39,456 nt of DNA from Novosphingobium sp. GTDB lineage: Bacteria; Pseudomonadota; Alphaproteobacteria; Sphingomonadales; Sphingomonadaceae. Numbering within the stretch: the stretch's first letter is position 1; every line of letters begins with the position of its first letter. Under the pieces are notes generated by a model. That model was given only the letters and a program-made list of their open reading frames with translations, was not told the origin of the DNA and searched no databases. The stretch spans positions 1 through 39,456 of the forward strand of contig NZ_JAIEPN010000166.1 of the NCBI RefSeq assembly GCF_019748365.1. Reading direction: 5' to 3'. The translations under genes were made by a program, and so were the position numbers. Positions 1 through 8,309 of this stretch are shown in pieces.

Positions 1-25
1 CCATGGGGCTTTTTATTCAACCCAA

Positions 26-70
26 CTGGCCCCTTTTTAAACCGGTGCCTGGCCCGTTTTTATCCCGGTG
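26..70. repeat. Near-perfect tandem duplication, 22-bp units, 23-bp period
   Basis: Positions 26-47 and 49-70 match at 19 of 22 bases, so the unit repeats with a period of 23 bp. Because 23 is not a multiple of three, the second copy (in coding direction) is read in a different frame. The TAA stop of the large DUF11 gene at 37-39 lies inside that second copy. This suggests, without proving, that the duplication created the stop. Confidence 0.6.
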
Positions 71-3000
71 TTGACAGTGGCAAGCGCGCTCTTGCCGCCG
101 ATCACCTTGTTGCCATCGATCGTCGCGTCGAGCGTCAGGGCCTTGCTCACCGGAAGCGACTGCGCGAGGCCATAGGAAGCAAAAGCGCGCTTGCTTTGCT
201 CCGTGATCGATTGCGGCTGTTCGCTGGTGGCAGTGAGGCCCTTGGTTGCTTGCTGTCCGATCACCGTGGCGAACTTCGCCCCCGTCCACGGCTGCACTTC
301 CAGACCGCCGCGCAGCGTGCGCGTTTCGCCCTGGCTGCCATTGCCGATCTCGTAATCGCTGATCAGGCGCACATCGGGCGTGATCGCATAGCGCGCACCG
401 AGGCGGTAGCGCGGCGCCTGATAGGACGTCGCATCGCTGCGGCCGATCGAGATCGAGCCCGCCACGCTCAGCTCCAGCTTGTTGTCGAACAGGCGCTTGG
501 TCGCGCCGGCTTCGATCAGCGTGGTGCTGCCGCCCTTCGCGCCGGTGGGACCGGCCGCAGTGCCCTCCGCCAGCGTCTCGCTATAGCGGGCAACGCCGAG
601 GCGCATTTCGGTACCGGCGGAATTCCACGTCGTACCCAGCTGGATCGCGCTGCGGTGCGAACCGTCCACGAGCGCGGTGTCGTGCCATGCGGTCGCGCTC
701 ACCAGCCACTTCTGGGTCAGGCGGTAGCGCGTATCGACACCGATCTTGCGGCGGCCCAGCTCGCCGATGCTCACCTGGCCGACACCGAAATTGGCATCGA
801 GCGAGCGGATATAGGCCAGCACATCGAGCCGCGCGTCATGGCGCTCGGCCTCGATCAGCCACGCCGCCTTGGTCCTGCCCCCGGTCGCGTGGCTCATCGC
901 CGCTTCGGCGCGCACCTCGGTCTTGGTGCCGAGGAAGACCTTGGCATCAACCGCGCCGAGATTGGTGCGCGTGACGGCAGCGCCCGCACCCGCCGAAGCA
1001 TCGCTGATCGCGGTCGCGCCAAGGCGGACCTTCTCCGATTTGTTGCGCCATTCGGTGCGCGCGCCGGCATTCCACGCGCCGCCGTTCAGCGTGTCGACTT
1101 CGTAGTCGATCACGATCTGCTGCGGATTGAGGTCCGAATCGCGGCTCAGCACCGGCTGCTTGAACGTGATCGTGCCCGCCAGCAGGTCGATGTCGTAATC
1201 GAGGAAGCGCGTCAGCGTCCGGGTCGAGACGACGATTTCGGACCGGAAGCGGTCGCGCACTTCGATCATCACCGTTTCGCTGTTGGGCACGATGGCGCGG
1301 CTGGAGAGGCGATAGGGCCCGCTGATGCCGCCGCCCGGGATCTGGTCGCGCCGGTGCGTGGTGGCGACTTTGGCGGCATAGGCCTCGCCGCGCAGCTTGC
1401 CCACGCGTGCCTCGGCTTTCACGCCGGTGATCGTGCGCTGGTAGCGGGCGAGCAGGGTGTGGTCGAAGCCGGTGTCGAAATCGCCGAACATCGCGCGCAC
1501 TTTCGTGCTCTCGATGCGGACATAGAGCTTGTTGACGCTTGCCGCATCGAAGCGGCGGTCCGAGCCATCGGCGAAGACGGTGTAATAGGCCTTGGGATCG
1601 AGCCCGCCGAGCAGGCGCTGTTCGGCGCGCTGCTTGGCGCTGTCGTAAGCGATGGTCGCCAGCCATTTGCCCTTGATCCGGCCCTTGGCATAGAACGCGA
1701 CGCGCGCGTGATTGCCCAGATCGCTGTCGAACTTGCCGGCGCGCTGCATGTGATCGGCGATCGTCTTCGCGCCCACCGCGCCTTCGGCAAGGCCGACGAG
1801 CGTCCACTTCGCCTCGCCGGGCACGACCCAGGCTTCGAGCACCTGCTGGCGCTTCACTTCGCGGTCGGTGAACTGGAAGGTGAGGTCGAGGCTGCCGCTG
1901 ACCATTGTCGGCGCCAGCTCGATCAGGGCGATGCCGTCATCGCCCTTGACGATCCACGTCGGCGGCGTGCGATCAAGGCCGGAAAGCACGCGGCTCTGCA
2001 TGGCATCAAGCGCCGCCGCGCTTTCGTAAGGCGCGGAGAGCGTGATCGGGCCGGAAATGCCGGCGTGGACCGGGCGGCCGGTGCGATCGAGCACGCGCAC
2101 CGCCACCACAGGGCGCGTCGCGCCATCGGCGACCAGGTGAGTGCGCTCGGGCACGAGTTCCACGCGGGCCGGGGTCGCGCCGAAGTGCACGGTGCGGGTC
2201 AGCGTCTGCACCACTGCGCCGCTCGCGTCGCGGATTTCGGCGTCGAAGCGGGTATCCTCGCCCGGCAGCGGCAGGCCGCGCCAGATGCTCACGGCATAGC
2301 CTTCGGGCGAGCTTTGCGCGCCGTCGAAGGCCAGCTTGTCGACCGGTTTGCCGTCGATCTTCAGCGCTACCGTCTGGCCCTTGCGATGGCGGATCACGAC
2401 GCGGGTGGTCGGCGCGCGCGGGTTGTAATCGGCGGTGGGGAAGAGGAATTCGGTGGGGCCGTCGCCTTTGGCGATCCAGTCGGTATCACCGCCCGCTGCC
2501 GCGCGATCGCTCTCGGCGACGGGTTTGGCCGCCTCAGCCGCTGCCGCTGCGGCGGCGAGCGTCTCGGCGGGCACGGTTGCGGCGAAATTGGCCACGACAA
2601 GGCTGCCGCCCTGGCCGATCACGAAGCGGCTGAAGGCGCTCCCGGCACTGCGGGTGGAGCGCGTGCAATCCACGAACTTGCCGCCCTTGGGCAGCGTAAC
2701 CGCTTGTGCTTCGACGACATGTGTGCCGGGCATCAGCCCTTCGAAGTGGTAGCGCCCTTCCGCATCGGTGACGGCAAAGCTGCCATCCTCGAGCACGAGG
2801 CGCACACCGCCGATGCCGGGCCGGGGCGCGTTTCGCGTGTTCGGCACGTCGCAGCTGCCCAGCGTGATGCGGCCGATCAGGGTCATTGTCGCGGCAAGGT
2901 TGTCCCGCTCGATGCGTATGGCGGCGCTAGCCGTTGCGGTTAGTCCACGTGCATCAACTGCTGTGATCCGGTTAAGTGCCGTGCCTGCGGAGGCTTCGGG

Positions 3001-4341
3001 CCGCACGGTCATGGCATAGGTCACCGTGCGGGTCGCGCCCGGTGCGATCGTGCCGATGGCAATGGTCATGGTGCGGCCGTCCGGCGCCACGGTGACCGCA
3101 TCCTGCGGCGCCTTCACGCCGTCGATGCGGATCGTGCCGGCGCGCAGGCGCAAGCTCGCGGCCGGCGTATCGCTCAGAACGACACCCCGTTTCGCGCGTC
3201 CGCTGTCGGCATTGCGCACGGTCACCGTGTAAAACACGGCATCGCCCGGCTGGGCAACCTGGCGCGAGGCGACCTTGCTGAGGCTGACCGCAACCGGTGG
3301 TCGGTCCACGGGTATGTCGACGCGGACTGGTGCCGGGCTCGAAAGTGCCAAACTTTCACCATAGGATGCTGGCAAAATAACCAGATCGCCCCCATCGGGG
3401 CGCTTGAGACCGGCGAAATTCTTTGGCGTCAGCGCAGACGGCGCCGTGTAGGGATCGGGTGGGAGGACGACGATCTTGTACGTGCCAAGCGGCGCGAGCG
3501 GGAAGCGGTACTCGCCCTCCGGCATCTGCCAGGTACGCCCGGCGCCATCGGTGATGACCGATCCGGTTATGATGGTCGATGGCCAGCTCGTCACGCCGTC
3601 GTCGGCAAAGACGCGCGCGGGCTGGCCCGTGACGGCATCGACCAGCGAGACCCGCGCGCCATCGATCGGGGCGGCATCTTCGCTATCGAAAACAAGACCA
3701 TAGGGGTCGGCGAGGACGTCGACGTCGGTTCTGATGACCGAGCCGTCGCCGCTGGCGCCGTTGTAGGACACGGTAACCTTGTCGCCGCCGGATACGCTGA
3801 GGCGGCAGTCGCCGTCCTTGGGCTGGGGCGGAATGGCGCTTGTCGGGATCGCGCCATAGAACACGCCGCTATCCGCGGCGGTTTCGGTCACGGTGACGAG
3901 CTCCTTGTCGCCGCTTGCCGATGTAATGGTGACCTTGACGGTGTCGATCCGTCCGGGATCGAGCCCGGCGTGCCCCAGAACGAGGCGAAAAACGACTGGC
4001 TGGCCGACTATGATGCTGGAAATGGTCGCGGGTTCGGTCGGATCGGCGCCCTTGGGGTCGATATTGACGCTCGGCAGGGTCGTGCCGCCGCAGTTGCCGG
4101 GGTTGATGGCCAGCGTTGCGCTGCCGTTGGGCAGAGGCAGTACGAAAATCCGGGTATCTTCGCGCACGACATCGAACGAAACCACGTTGGAATCGGTGGT
4201 CAGTTCGGTCTCGCCCTGATTCCAGTGCGCGTGTGCGGTGTTGGTGATGGTGGTCGCTGCGGCGGGAACGCTGGTCGCAATGAGCAGCGCTGCAAAAAGC
4301 AGCGCGGCTATCGCCCAGATCCTGTTCCGCAATGCCAGCAT
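37..4341 (-). CDS. Large secreted DUF11/SdrD-B-like protein with outer-membrane barrel-like C-terminus
   Basis: A 1434-residue exported protein. It begins with a signal peptide (hydrophobic core AIAALLFAALLIATSVPA, likely cut near residue 30) and an ITNTAHAHW module shared with its two upstream paralogues. A carboxypeptidase-regulatory-like segment lies near 217-290, a DUF11 repeat near 347-477 (starting PVAVSLSKVASRQVAQPGD, ending GTIAPGATRTVTY) and a second Cna-B/SdrD-like fold near 492-543 (DAEGRYHFEGLMPGTHVVE). An Ala-rich linker covers about 582-615. From about 867 the sequence alternates as in large beta-barrels (for example GDFDTGFDHTLLARYQRT). It is the last gene of the four-gene cassette. 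The stop falls inside a 23-bp-period duplication. From memory, relatives often carry a longer barrel, so this copy may be truncated. The function is unknown; attachment to the outer membrane is inferred. Confidence 0.8.
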   Translation of the reverse strand: MLALRNRIWAIAALLFAALLIATSVPAAATTITNTAHAHWNQGETELTTDSNVVSFDVVREDTRIFVLPLPNGSATLAINPGNCGGTTLPSVNIDPKGADPTEPATISSIIVGQPVVFRLVLGHAGLDPGRIDTVKVTITSASGDKELVTVTETAADSGVFYGAIPTSAIPPQPKDGDCRLSVSGGDKVTVSYNGASGDGSVIRTDVDVLADPYGLVFDSEDAAPIDGARVSLVDAVTGQPARVFADDGVTSWPSTIITGSVITDGAGRTWQMPEGEYRFPLAPLGTYKIVVLPPDPYTAPSALTPKNFAGLKRPDGGDLVILPASYGESLALSSPAPVRVDIPVDRPPVAVSLSKVASRQVAQPGDAVFYTVTVRNADSGRAKRGVVLSDTPAASLRLRAGTIRIDGVKAPQDAVTVAPDGRTMTIAIGTIAPGATRTVTYAMTVRPEASAGTALNRITAVDARGLTATASAAIRIERDNLAATMTLIGRITLGSCDVPNTRNAPRPGIGGVRLVLEDGSFAVTDAEGRYHFEGLMPGTHVVEAQAVTLPKGGKFVDCTRSTRSAGSAFSRFVIGQGGSLVVANFAATVPAETLAAAAAAAEAAKPVAESDRAAAGGDTDWIAKGDGPTEFLFPTADYNPRAPTTRVVIRHRKGQTVALKIDGKPVDKLAFDGAQSSPEGYAVSIWRGLPLPGEDTRFDAEIRDASGAVVQTLTRTVHFGATPARVELVPERTHLVADGATRPVVAVRVLDRTGRPVHAGISGPITLSAPYESAAALDAMQSRVLSGLDRTPPTWIVKGDDGIALIELAPTMVSGSLDLTFQFTDREVKRQQVLEAWVVPGEAKWTLVGLAEGAVGAKTIADHMQRAGKFDSDLGNHARVAFYAKGRIKGKWLATIAYDSAKQRAEQRLLGGLDPKAYYTVFADGSDRRFDAASVNKLYVRIESTKVRAMFGDFDTGFDHTLLARYQRTITGVKAEARVGKLRGEAYAAKVATTHRRDQIPGGGISGPYRLSSRAIVPNSETVMIEVRDRFRSEIVVSTRTLTRFLDYDIDLLAGTITFKQPVLSRDSDLNPQQIVIDYEVDTLNGGAWNAGARTEWRNKSEKVRLGATAISDASAGAGAAVTRTNLGAVDAKVFLGTKTEVRAEAAMSHATGGRTKAAWLIEAERHDARLDVLAYIRSLDANFGVGQVSIGELGRRKIGVDTRYRLTQKWLVSATAWHDTALVDGSHRSAIQLGTTWNSAGTEMRLGVARYSETLAEGTAAGPTGAKGGSTTLIEAGATKRLFDNKLELSVAGSISIGRSDATSYQAPRYRLGARYAITPDVRLISDYEIGNGSQGETRTLRGGLEVQPWTGAKFATVIGQQATKGLTATSEQPQSITEQSKRAFASYGLAQSLPVSKALTLDATIDGNKVIGGKSALATVNTGIKTGQAPV

Positions 4342-4379
4342 GGCGTTTGTTCTTCGTTTTCAAGACATAAGGAGGGTGG

Positions 4380-4423
4380 GGCGGCGGCATGATCCCCAAG
4401 TTGCCCCGGGTTGTGCCGCCGCC
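4380..4423 (-). promoter_or_regulatory. Intercistronic hairpin upstream of the large DUF11 gene
   Basis: A perfect 10-bp stem (4380-4389 with 4414-4423, GGCGGCGGCA arm) lies in the 132-base gap between two cassette genes, about 40 bases upstream of the 4341 start codon. There is no T-run on either side. It looks more like an RNA-stability or attenuation element than an intrinsic terminator. The role is inferred. Confidence 0.4.
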
Positions 4424-4473
4424 TGAAAGTCCTGCGTCTTCGATTTGCTGAGAGGTGCCCGCCTAAGGCCCGC

Positions 4474-5544
4474 TCAATTAATCGTGGCTTGGAACACCAC
4501 CGTCCTGGTTTCGCCGCCGGCCACCGAAGCCAGCGTGCCGCTCACCGTGTTCGACGACATCGTGCCCGTACCGGTCGTATCGGCCGCGCAAGTCGCCACG
4601 CCGCTCACGATCGTGGCAGTGCCGTTGGTCCTCACGCCGAACGCTGAATCGAAGGTCAGATTCGCCGGAATGGGGTCGTTCACGGTGATCGAAGTCGCCG
4701 TGGCGCTGCCCGAGGCGTTGCTGATCGCGATGCAGTACTGGATGGTCGCACCCGGGATCATCTTCGGGTTCGTGGTCAGATTGATCGGATCGCTGATGAT
4801 GCGCGAGGACTTGATCGCGCTCAGCGTTGCAGCCGAGACAGTGTAGTCGTCACGCGCCGAGAACGCCGCGTCGCGCAGGCTGTCGGTCGCACCCTGGCCG
4901 TCGGCGAACACGGTATCCATGCCCGCGGTGTTGGCACCGGTGGTCTGGACGAGCGCCGCACCCTGGCTGCCGGCTCCGCCTGCTTCACGGCCGGTGGCGG
5001 TCAGCGTCACGGCCGCAACCGCGCCATTGGCCTGGGCCAGCGGCACGTCGGAGACGACGAGCACCTGCACCGAAGCATCGGCGGCCACTTCGTCGAGGTA
5101 CGTCACCGCAGTGTCGGTGCCCGATTCGAAGGTGCCGTTGTTGTTCACGTCGCGGAAGATGCGCACGTTGGTCACGTCGAACGAGTCGGTGTTCGAGTGC
5201 GCACCGGCGCCGCCCACCTGCTGCGCTGCGGCCAGCGCGAGGTCGAGCGGAGCGTTCGAGGTGTTGACCACGGTGAACGCCGTCACCTGGTTGACCGCGC
5301 CCGGCGTCACCGTCGTGGTGGTCGTGCCCACTTCGGCGACGGTCAGCTGGATGCGGCGGTCGACCGTCAGCGTGTCGGATGCGGTCGTGCCGGTCTGGCT
5401 GATGCCGCCGACCTGGAAGGCCACCGAAACCGTGTTGGTGATCGTCGAGCCGGCAGTGGTACCGGCCGCGTAGGCCGGATTGGCGCCGAGAACGGCGAGG
5501 GCAAGAATGCCCGCCGCGCCCAGCAGTCTGCTGCGATACGTCAT
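4474..5544 (-). CDS. Secreted DUF11-domain protein with Ca-binding-like loop
   Basis: A 356-residue exported protein. I prefer the ATG at 5544 over the ATG five codons upstream because GGAG sits nine bases before it and the signal peptide (MTYRSRLLGAAGILALAVLG, cut after AYA) then starts normally. The mature N-terminus carries the GSTITNTVSVAFQ module. Mid-protein DVNNNGTFESGTDT resembles a thrombospondin-type-3 calcium loop. The C-terminal DUF11-like domain ends TRTVVFQATIN, closely matching the end of the 6130-7131 protein (TRTVAFSVKIN). The two proteins are paralogues with the same layout. The gene lies 74 bases after the small DUF11 gene and 132 before the large one, in the same direction. 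The role is unknown; surface or fibre assembly is a guess. Confidence 0.8.
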   Translation of the reverse strand: MTYRSRLLGAAGILALAVLGANPAYAAGTTAGSTITNTVSVAFQVGGISQTGTTASDTLTVDRRIQLTVAEVGTTTTTVTPGAVNQVTAFTVVNTSNAPLDLALAAAQQVGGAGAHSNTDSFDVTNVRIFRDVNNNGTFESGTDTAVTYLDEVAADASVQVLVVSDVPLAQANGAVAAVTLTATGREAGGAGSQGAALVQTTGANTAGMDTVFADGQGATDSLRDAAFSARDDYTVSAATLSAIKSSRIISDPINLTTNPKMIPGATIQYCIAISNASGSATATSITVNDPIPANLTFDSAFGVRTNGTATIVSGVATCAADTTGTGTMSSNTVSGTLASVAGGETRTVVFQATIN

Positions 5545-5618
5545 TGTGTTATGCTCCACTGGGTTGCCTGCGAATATTCCGGTCGCTCACAGGCATGGCG
5601 ACCCCCCGTTTCGCCGAT

Positions 5619-6110
5619 TCAGCGAACGATTCCGTGATACTGGACTTCACCCGAAGCGCCCGGAGCGATCGTCGGGATGGTCCAGCGAACGTGCGTAACG
5701 TCGGCAGCGGTCGCCGTTCGCGATGCGCCGTCGGTGCCGGCAACCTTCAGGCTGGCGAGCTGGCCCCAGGTCTTGCCGCCATCGACCGAGACTTCGGTCC
5801 CGGCGGTCGCATCGCCCGAAAGCGCAACGGCCGAGGGCAGCGGATTGGTGACGACGAAATTGGTCACAGGATGCGCACCGTCGTTGTGATAGCGCGTTGT
5901 GAACAACAGATGGTCGCCGGGAATGACGACCTTGGGCTCGACGAGCTGGATCTTGCTGACACCGTTTTCGGTCACGGTCTTCTCGAGCATGACATCGCCC
6001 TTGAGCGTGACCGGAGACGGTGCCGACTGGGCCGCTGCGAGGGCCGGACCGGTCATGGCGACCATGGCCGCCGCACCTGCGAAAGATTTGACGATGAAGG
6101 AGAGTTTCAT
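5619..6110 (-). CDS. Small secreted single DUF11-domain protein
   Basis: A 163-residue protein with a clear signal peptide (MKLSFIVKSFAGAAAMVAM, cut after ALA) followed by one DUF11-like domain. LEKTVTENGVSKIQLVEP and IPGDHLLFTTRYHNDG lead into FVVTNPLPSAV, and the domain ends WTIPTIAPGASGEVQY. It lacks the ITNT module of its neighbours. The start is supported by AGGAAG seven bases upstream. It follows the 6130-7131 gene by only 19 bases, so the two are almost certainly co-transcribed. It could be a minor subunit or partner of the larger DUF11 proteins. That is inference, and no enzymatic motif is visible. Confidence 0.8.
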   Translation of the reverse strand: MKLSFIVKSFAGAAAMVAMTGPALAAAQSAPSPVTLKGDVMLEKTVTENGVSKIQLVEPKVVIPGDHLLFTTRYHNDGAHPVTNFVVTNPLPSAVALSGDATAGTEVSVDGGKTWGQLASLKVAGTDGASRTATAADVTHVRWTIPTIAPGASGEVQYHGIVR

Positions 6111-6129
6111 GGCTGGTCTTCCTGGCTAA

Positions 6130-7131
6130 TCAGTTGATCTTGACGGAGAAGGCGACGGTCCGCGTAGTGCCGCCGGTGATCTTGCCGAGTGTGACGTCGA
6201 TCCCGCTGGATCCGCCCACACCGGCATCGCCATCGGCACCATCAGTAAGCGCGGCGGCATCGAGCTTGAGCGAGCCGGGCACGTAGGTGGTGCCGTCCGG
6301 GATGGTGTCGATCACATGCAGCCCATCCAGTGCGCCGCTTCCGGTTACCCTGGCAGCAAGCGAATAGGTAACCACCGCACCCGGAACGGGCTTCGCAGTG
6401 CCGAAGGGATCGAGGATCGAGGCCGACTTGGTCAGGGTGATGTTGGCAAGGCTGGCGATCAGGGCGGCCAGCGAGTTGGCCGATGCGGTGGTGAGGCCGA
6501 CGACGGCATCGCCGCCGCCTTCGCCCCTGCCGGCAAAGCTGGAGCCGGGGGTTCCGGTGCCGGTCTGCGCCGTGGCGGTGAGGCGGACCTGGCTGGTCTG
6601 CGCATCCGTGGCGCCGGTCGGTAGATCGACCAGGACGAAGACCTTGACGCTCTTGTCCGGGCCCAGCTCCGGCGTTGCCAGCGAACCGGCCGTGAGCACC
6701 GTATCGACGCCGGGTTCGTAAGTGCCGTTGCCATTGCTGTCGAGCACGACCGACTTGATCGCGCCGTCAAACCCGTTTCCGGAGATCCTGGGGTCCGCGA
6801 CGAGATTGAAGGCCTCGGGGCCGTTGCCACTGTTGGTCACCGAATAGATCAGAACTGCCGCTTCGCTGCTGGCGGTGGCGGGTGCGGTGCTCAGGGTCGC
6901 GACCGCAACGTTGAGCAACTCATCGACCTTGACAGTCACCTTGTTCGACGTGACCGACCCGGTGGTCGAGCCGGACTGGTATGTCGCGGTTGCGGTATTC
7001 TCGATCAGCGTGCCCGCGAGCACGCCGGTAGCATGCGCGGAGCCCGCGAAAGGAGCGGTCACGGACAGGGCGACAAGCGAGCATCCAGCGATGCCCGCAG
7101 CCCGGCGAAGGGGGGTGAGGTACGTATTCAT
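6130..7131 (-). CDS. Secreted DUF11-domain protein, first gene of the cassette
   Basis: A 333-residue exported protein. After a signal peptide (hydrophobic stretch to AHA|TG near residue 35) comes the module GTLIENTATATYQSG, then SNKVTVKVDELLNVAV. It also has VLDSNGNGTYEPGVDT, a calcium-loop-like segment matching the one in the 4474-5544 protein. A DUF11-like C-terminal domain (LTKSASILDPFGTAKPVPG, then VIDTIPDGTTYVPGSL) ends TRTVAFSVKIN. It is the promoter-proximal gene of the cassette, so the leader upstream of it probably controls all four genes. A weak GGTGGA ribosome site precedes the ATG and can pair with a neighbouring CCAC. The function is unknown. Confidence 0.8.
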   Translation of the reverse strand: MNTYLTPLRRAAGIAGCSLVALSVTAPFAGSAHATGVLAGTLIENTATATYQSGSTTGSVTSNKVTVKVDELLNVAVATLSTAPATASSEAAVLIYSVTNSGNGPEAFNLVADPRISGNGFDGAIKSVVLDSNGNGTYEPGVDTVLTAGSLATPELGPDKSVKVFVLVDLPTGATDAQTSQVRLTATAQTGTGTPGSSFAGRGEGGGDAVVGLTTASANSLAALIASLANITLTKSASILDPFGTAKPVPGAVVTYSLAARVTGSGALDGLHVIDTIPDGTTYVPGSLKLDAAALTDGADGDAGVGGSSGIDVTLGKITGGTTRTVAFSVKIN

Positions 7132-7559
7132 ACTTGGGGTTTTCCACCGGGCGTGGTTAACATCGGGTAAGAGCGGATCGGCCCGGCACGGCAGACGGCG
7201 GCGGGGAGCCGCCTGTCTCCTTTGCGCTTGCGTTAACCAGCAATGGTTGGCAGATCAGGCGATCTATTTCGCAAAATATTGAAAATAAACGAAAAAATAG
7301 AACAGGCGCTCTGCGCAGGCGGCCGAACCTTACCCCGCTGCGCACTACGCAAAGCGCCGGATAATGTTGAAAATATTTTTGTATCTGATCCGAAACGGGC
7401 AGGATTCCGGAAAATTCATGATGAATCTCACAAGGTCCCGCAGCAACACCTTACCGGATCTGCCGGGATGGTTAAGAGTCGCGGAACAGGCCGGCTGATT
7501 GGGCGGCGCGGATTCGCTGGGAGCTTGTCCGCGCGGGCGCCGGGGCCTAGAGGGACGGA
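7132..7559. other. Divergent intergenic region between DUF11 cassette and psd
   Basis: This 428-base stretch has no convincing gene on either strand. It contains an unusually AT-rich core (about 7260-7300 and 7360-7390) flanked by GC-rich sequence, as expected for divergent promoters. The part next to the DUF11 cassette can fold (separate entry). GTTAAC occurs at 7156 and 7232; these also resemble CtrA half-sites (TTAACCA), but no full TTAA-N7-TTAA site was found. I could not place a confident -35/-10 pair on either strand. Confidence 0.6.
7154..7248 (-). promoter_or_regulatory. Switch-like structured leader of the DUF11 cassette
   Basis: In transcript direction a short hairpin AACCA-TTGC-TGGTT (7248-7235) is followed by a GC-rich hairpin at 7218-7193 (10 pairs, one bulge). 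The segment TGGTTAAC (7239-7232) can instead pair with GTTAACCA (7161-7154) just upstream of the start codon. The two pairings of TGGTT are mutually exclusive, as in attenuators and riboswitches. It does not match a riboswitch class I recognise. A protein-operator reading of the GTTAAC palindromes is equally possible. Confidence 0.4.
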
Positions 7560-8309
7560 ATGCCGGGAGAAATTCTAGACAATCGTGGGCGCGGTTCCGC
7601 CGGGTTCACCTGGCCCGCAATCCATCCGGAGGGCCGCAAGTTCGGAGCCATTGCCGCCGCGCTGTGCCTTGCCGGTGCGCTGCTGGGCGGCTCGCTGCTG
7701 GGCTGGCCGCTGGCCGTGCTGACTTTGGGCGTGCTCGCCTTCTTCCGCGATCCCGAGCGCGTGACGCCGCGTGACGACAGCATGATCGTCGCGCCGGCGG
7801 ACGGCCTCGTCACGCTGATCTGCACGGTCAATCCTCCGCGCGAGATGACGGCGGATGATGGCAGCGGCCAGCCTGCATTGGCTGATGTGCCGGTGACGCG
7901 CATCTCGATCTTCATGTCGGTGTTCGATGTCCACGTGAACCGCACCCCGATCGGCGGGACGATCCGACGCGTGGTCTACATCCCCGGCAAGTTTCTCAAT
8001 GCCGATCTCGACAAGGCGAGCGAGGAGAACGAGCGCCAGCATTTTGTGGTCGAGCGGGGTGACGGCGTGCGGGTGGGCTTTACCCAGATCGCCGGTCTTG
8101 TCGCGCGGCGCATCGTGCCCTTCGTCAAGGCGGGAGACATTGTCGCGAGCGGTCAGCGCGTCGGCCTGATCCGGTTCGGCAGCCGTGTCGATGTCTATCT
8201 GCCCGCCGGCACCGAACCGCGCGTGCTTATCGGACAGCGCATCGTGGCGGGTGAAACGGTGCTTGCCGTGCTGGGCCAGACCCCGATGATCGAGGGCGTG
8301 CGCCAGTGA
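7560..8309 (+). CDS. psd: Phosphatidylserine decarboxylase proenzyme (short type)
   Basis: The protein decarboxylates phosphatidylserine to phosphatidylethanolamine at the inner membrane. The 249-residue length fits the compact, archaeal-type PSD-A subfamily rather than the longer E. coli enzyme. An N-terminal membrane stretch (about 28-60) is followed by FFRDPER, APADGLV and [16 protein letters not shown]. The self-cleavage site lies in [11 protein letters not shown]: cleavage between G207 and S208 would give the beta chain and the pyruvoyl-bearing alpha chain. GAGGGACGGA precedes the ATG. The stop overlaps the pssA GTG start, so substrate maker and user are translationally coupled. Confidence 0.95.
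   Translation: MPGEILDNRGRGSAGFTWPAIHPEGRKFGAIAAALCLAGALLGGSLLGWPLAVLTLGVLAFFRDPERVTPRDDSMIVAPADGLVTLICTVNPPREMTADDGSGQPALADVPVTRISIFMSVFDVHVNRTPIGGTIRRVVYIPGKFLNADLDKASEENERQHFVVERGDGVRVGFTQIAGLVARRIVPFVKAGDIVASGQRVGLIRFGSRVDVYLPAGTEPRVLIGQRIVAGETVLAVLGQTPMIEGVRQ

Noticed and set aside
196..2943. A 915-codon open frame antisense to the large DUF11 gene
   Set aside because: Arg/Ala/Gly/His-rich composition with no motif; it is the mirror of a real gene in high-GC DNA.
7193..7260. Cyclic-di-GMP (GEMM) riboswitch in the DUF11 leader
   Set aside because: GCGCAAAGG looked superficially similar, but the conserved tetraloop-receptor and second ACGCAAAGCC segment are missing.
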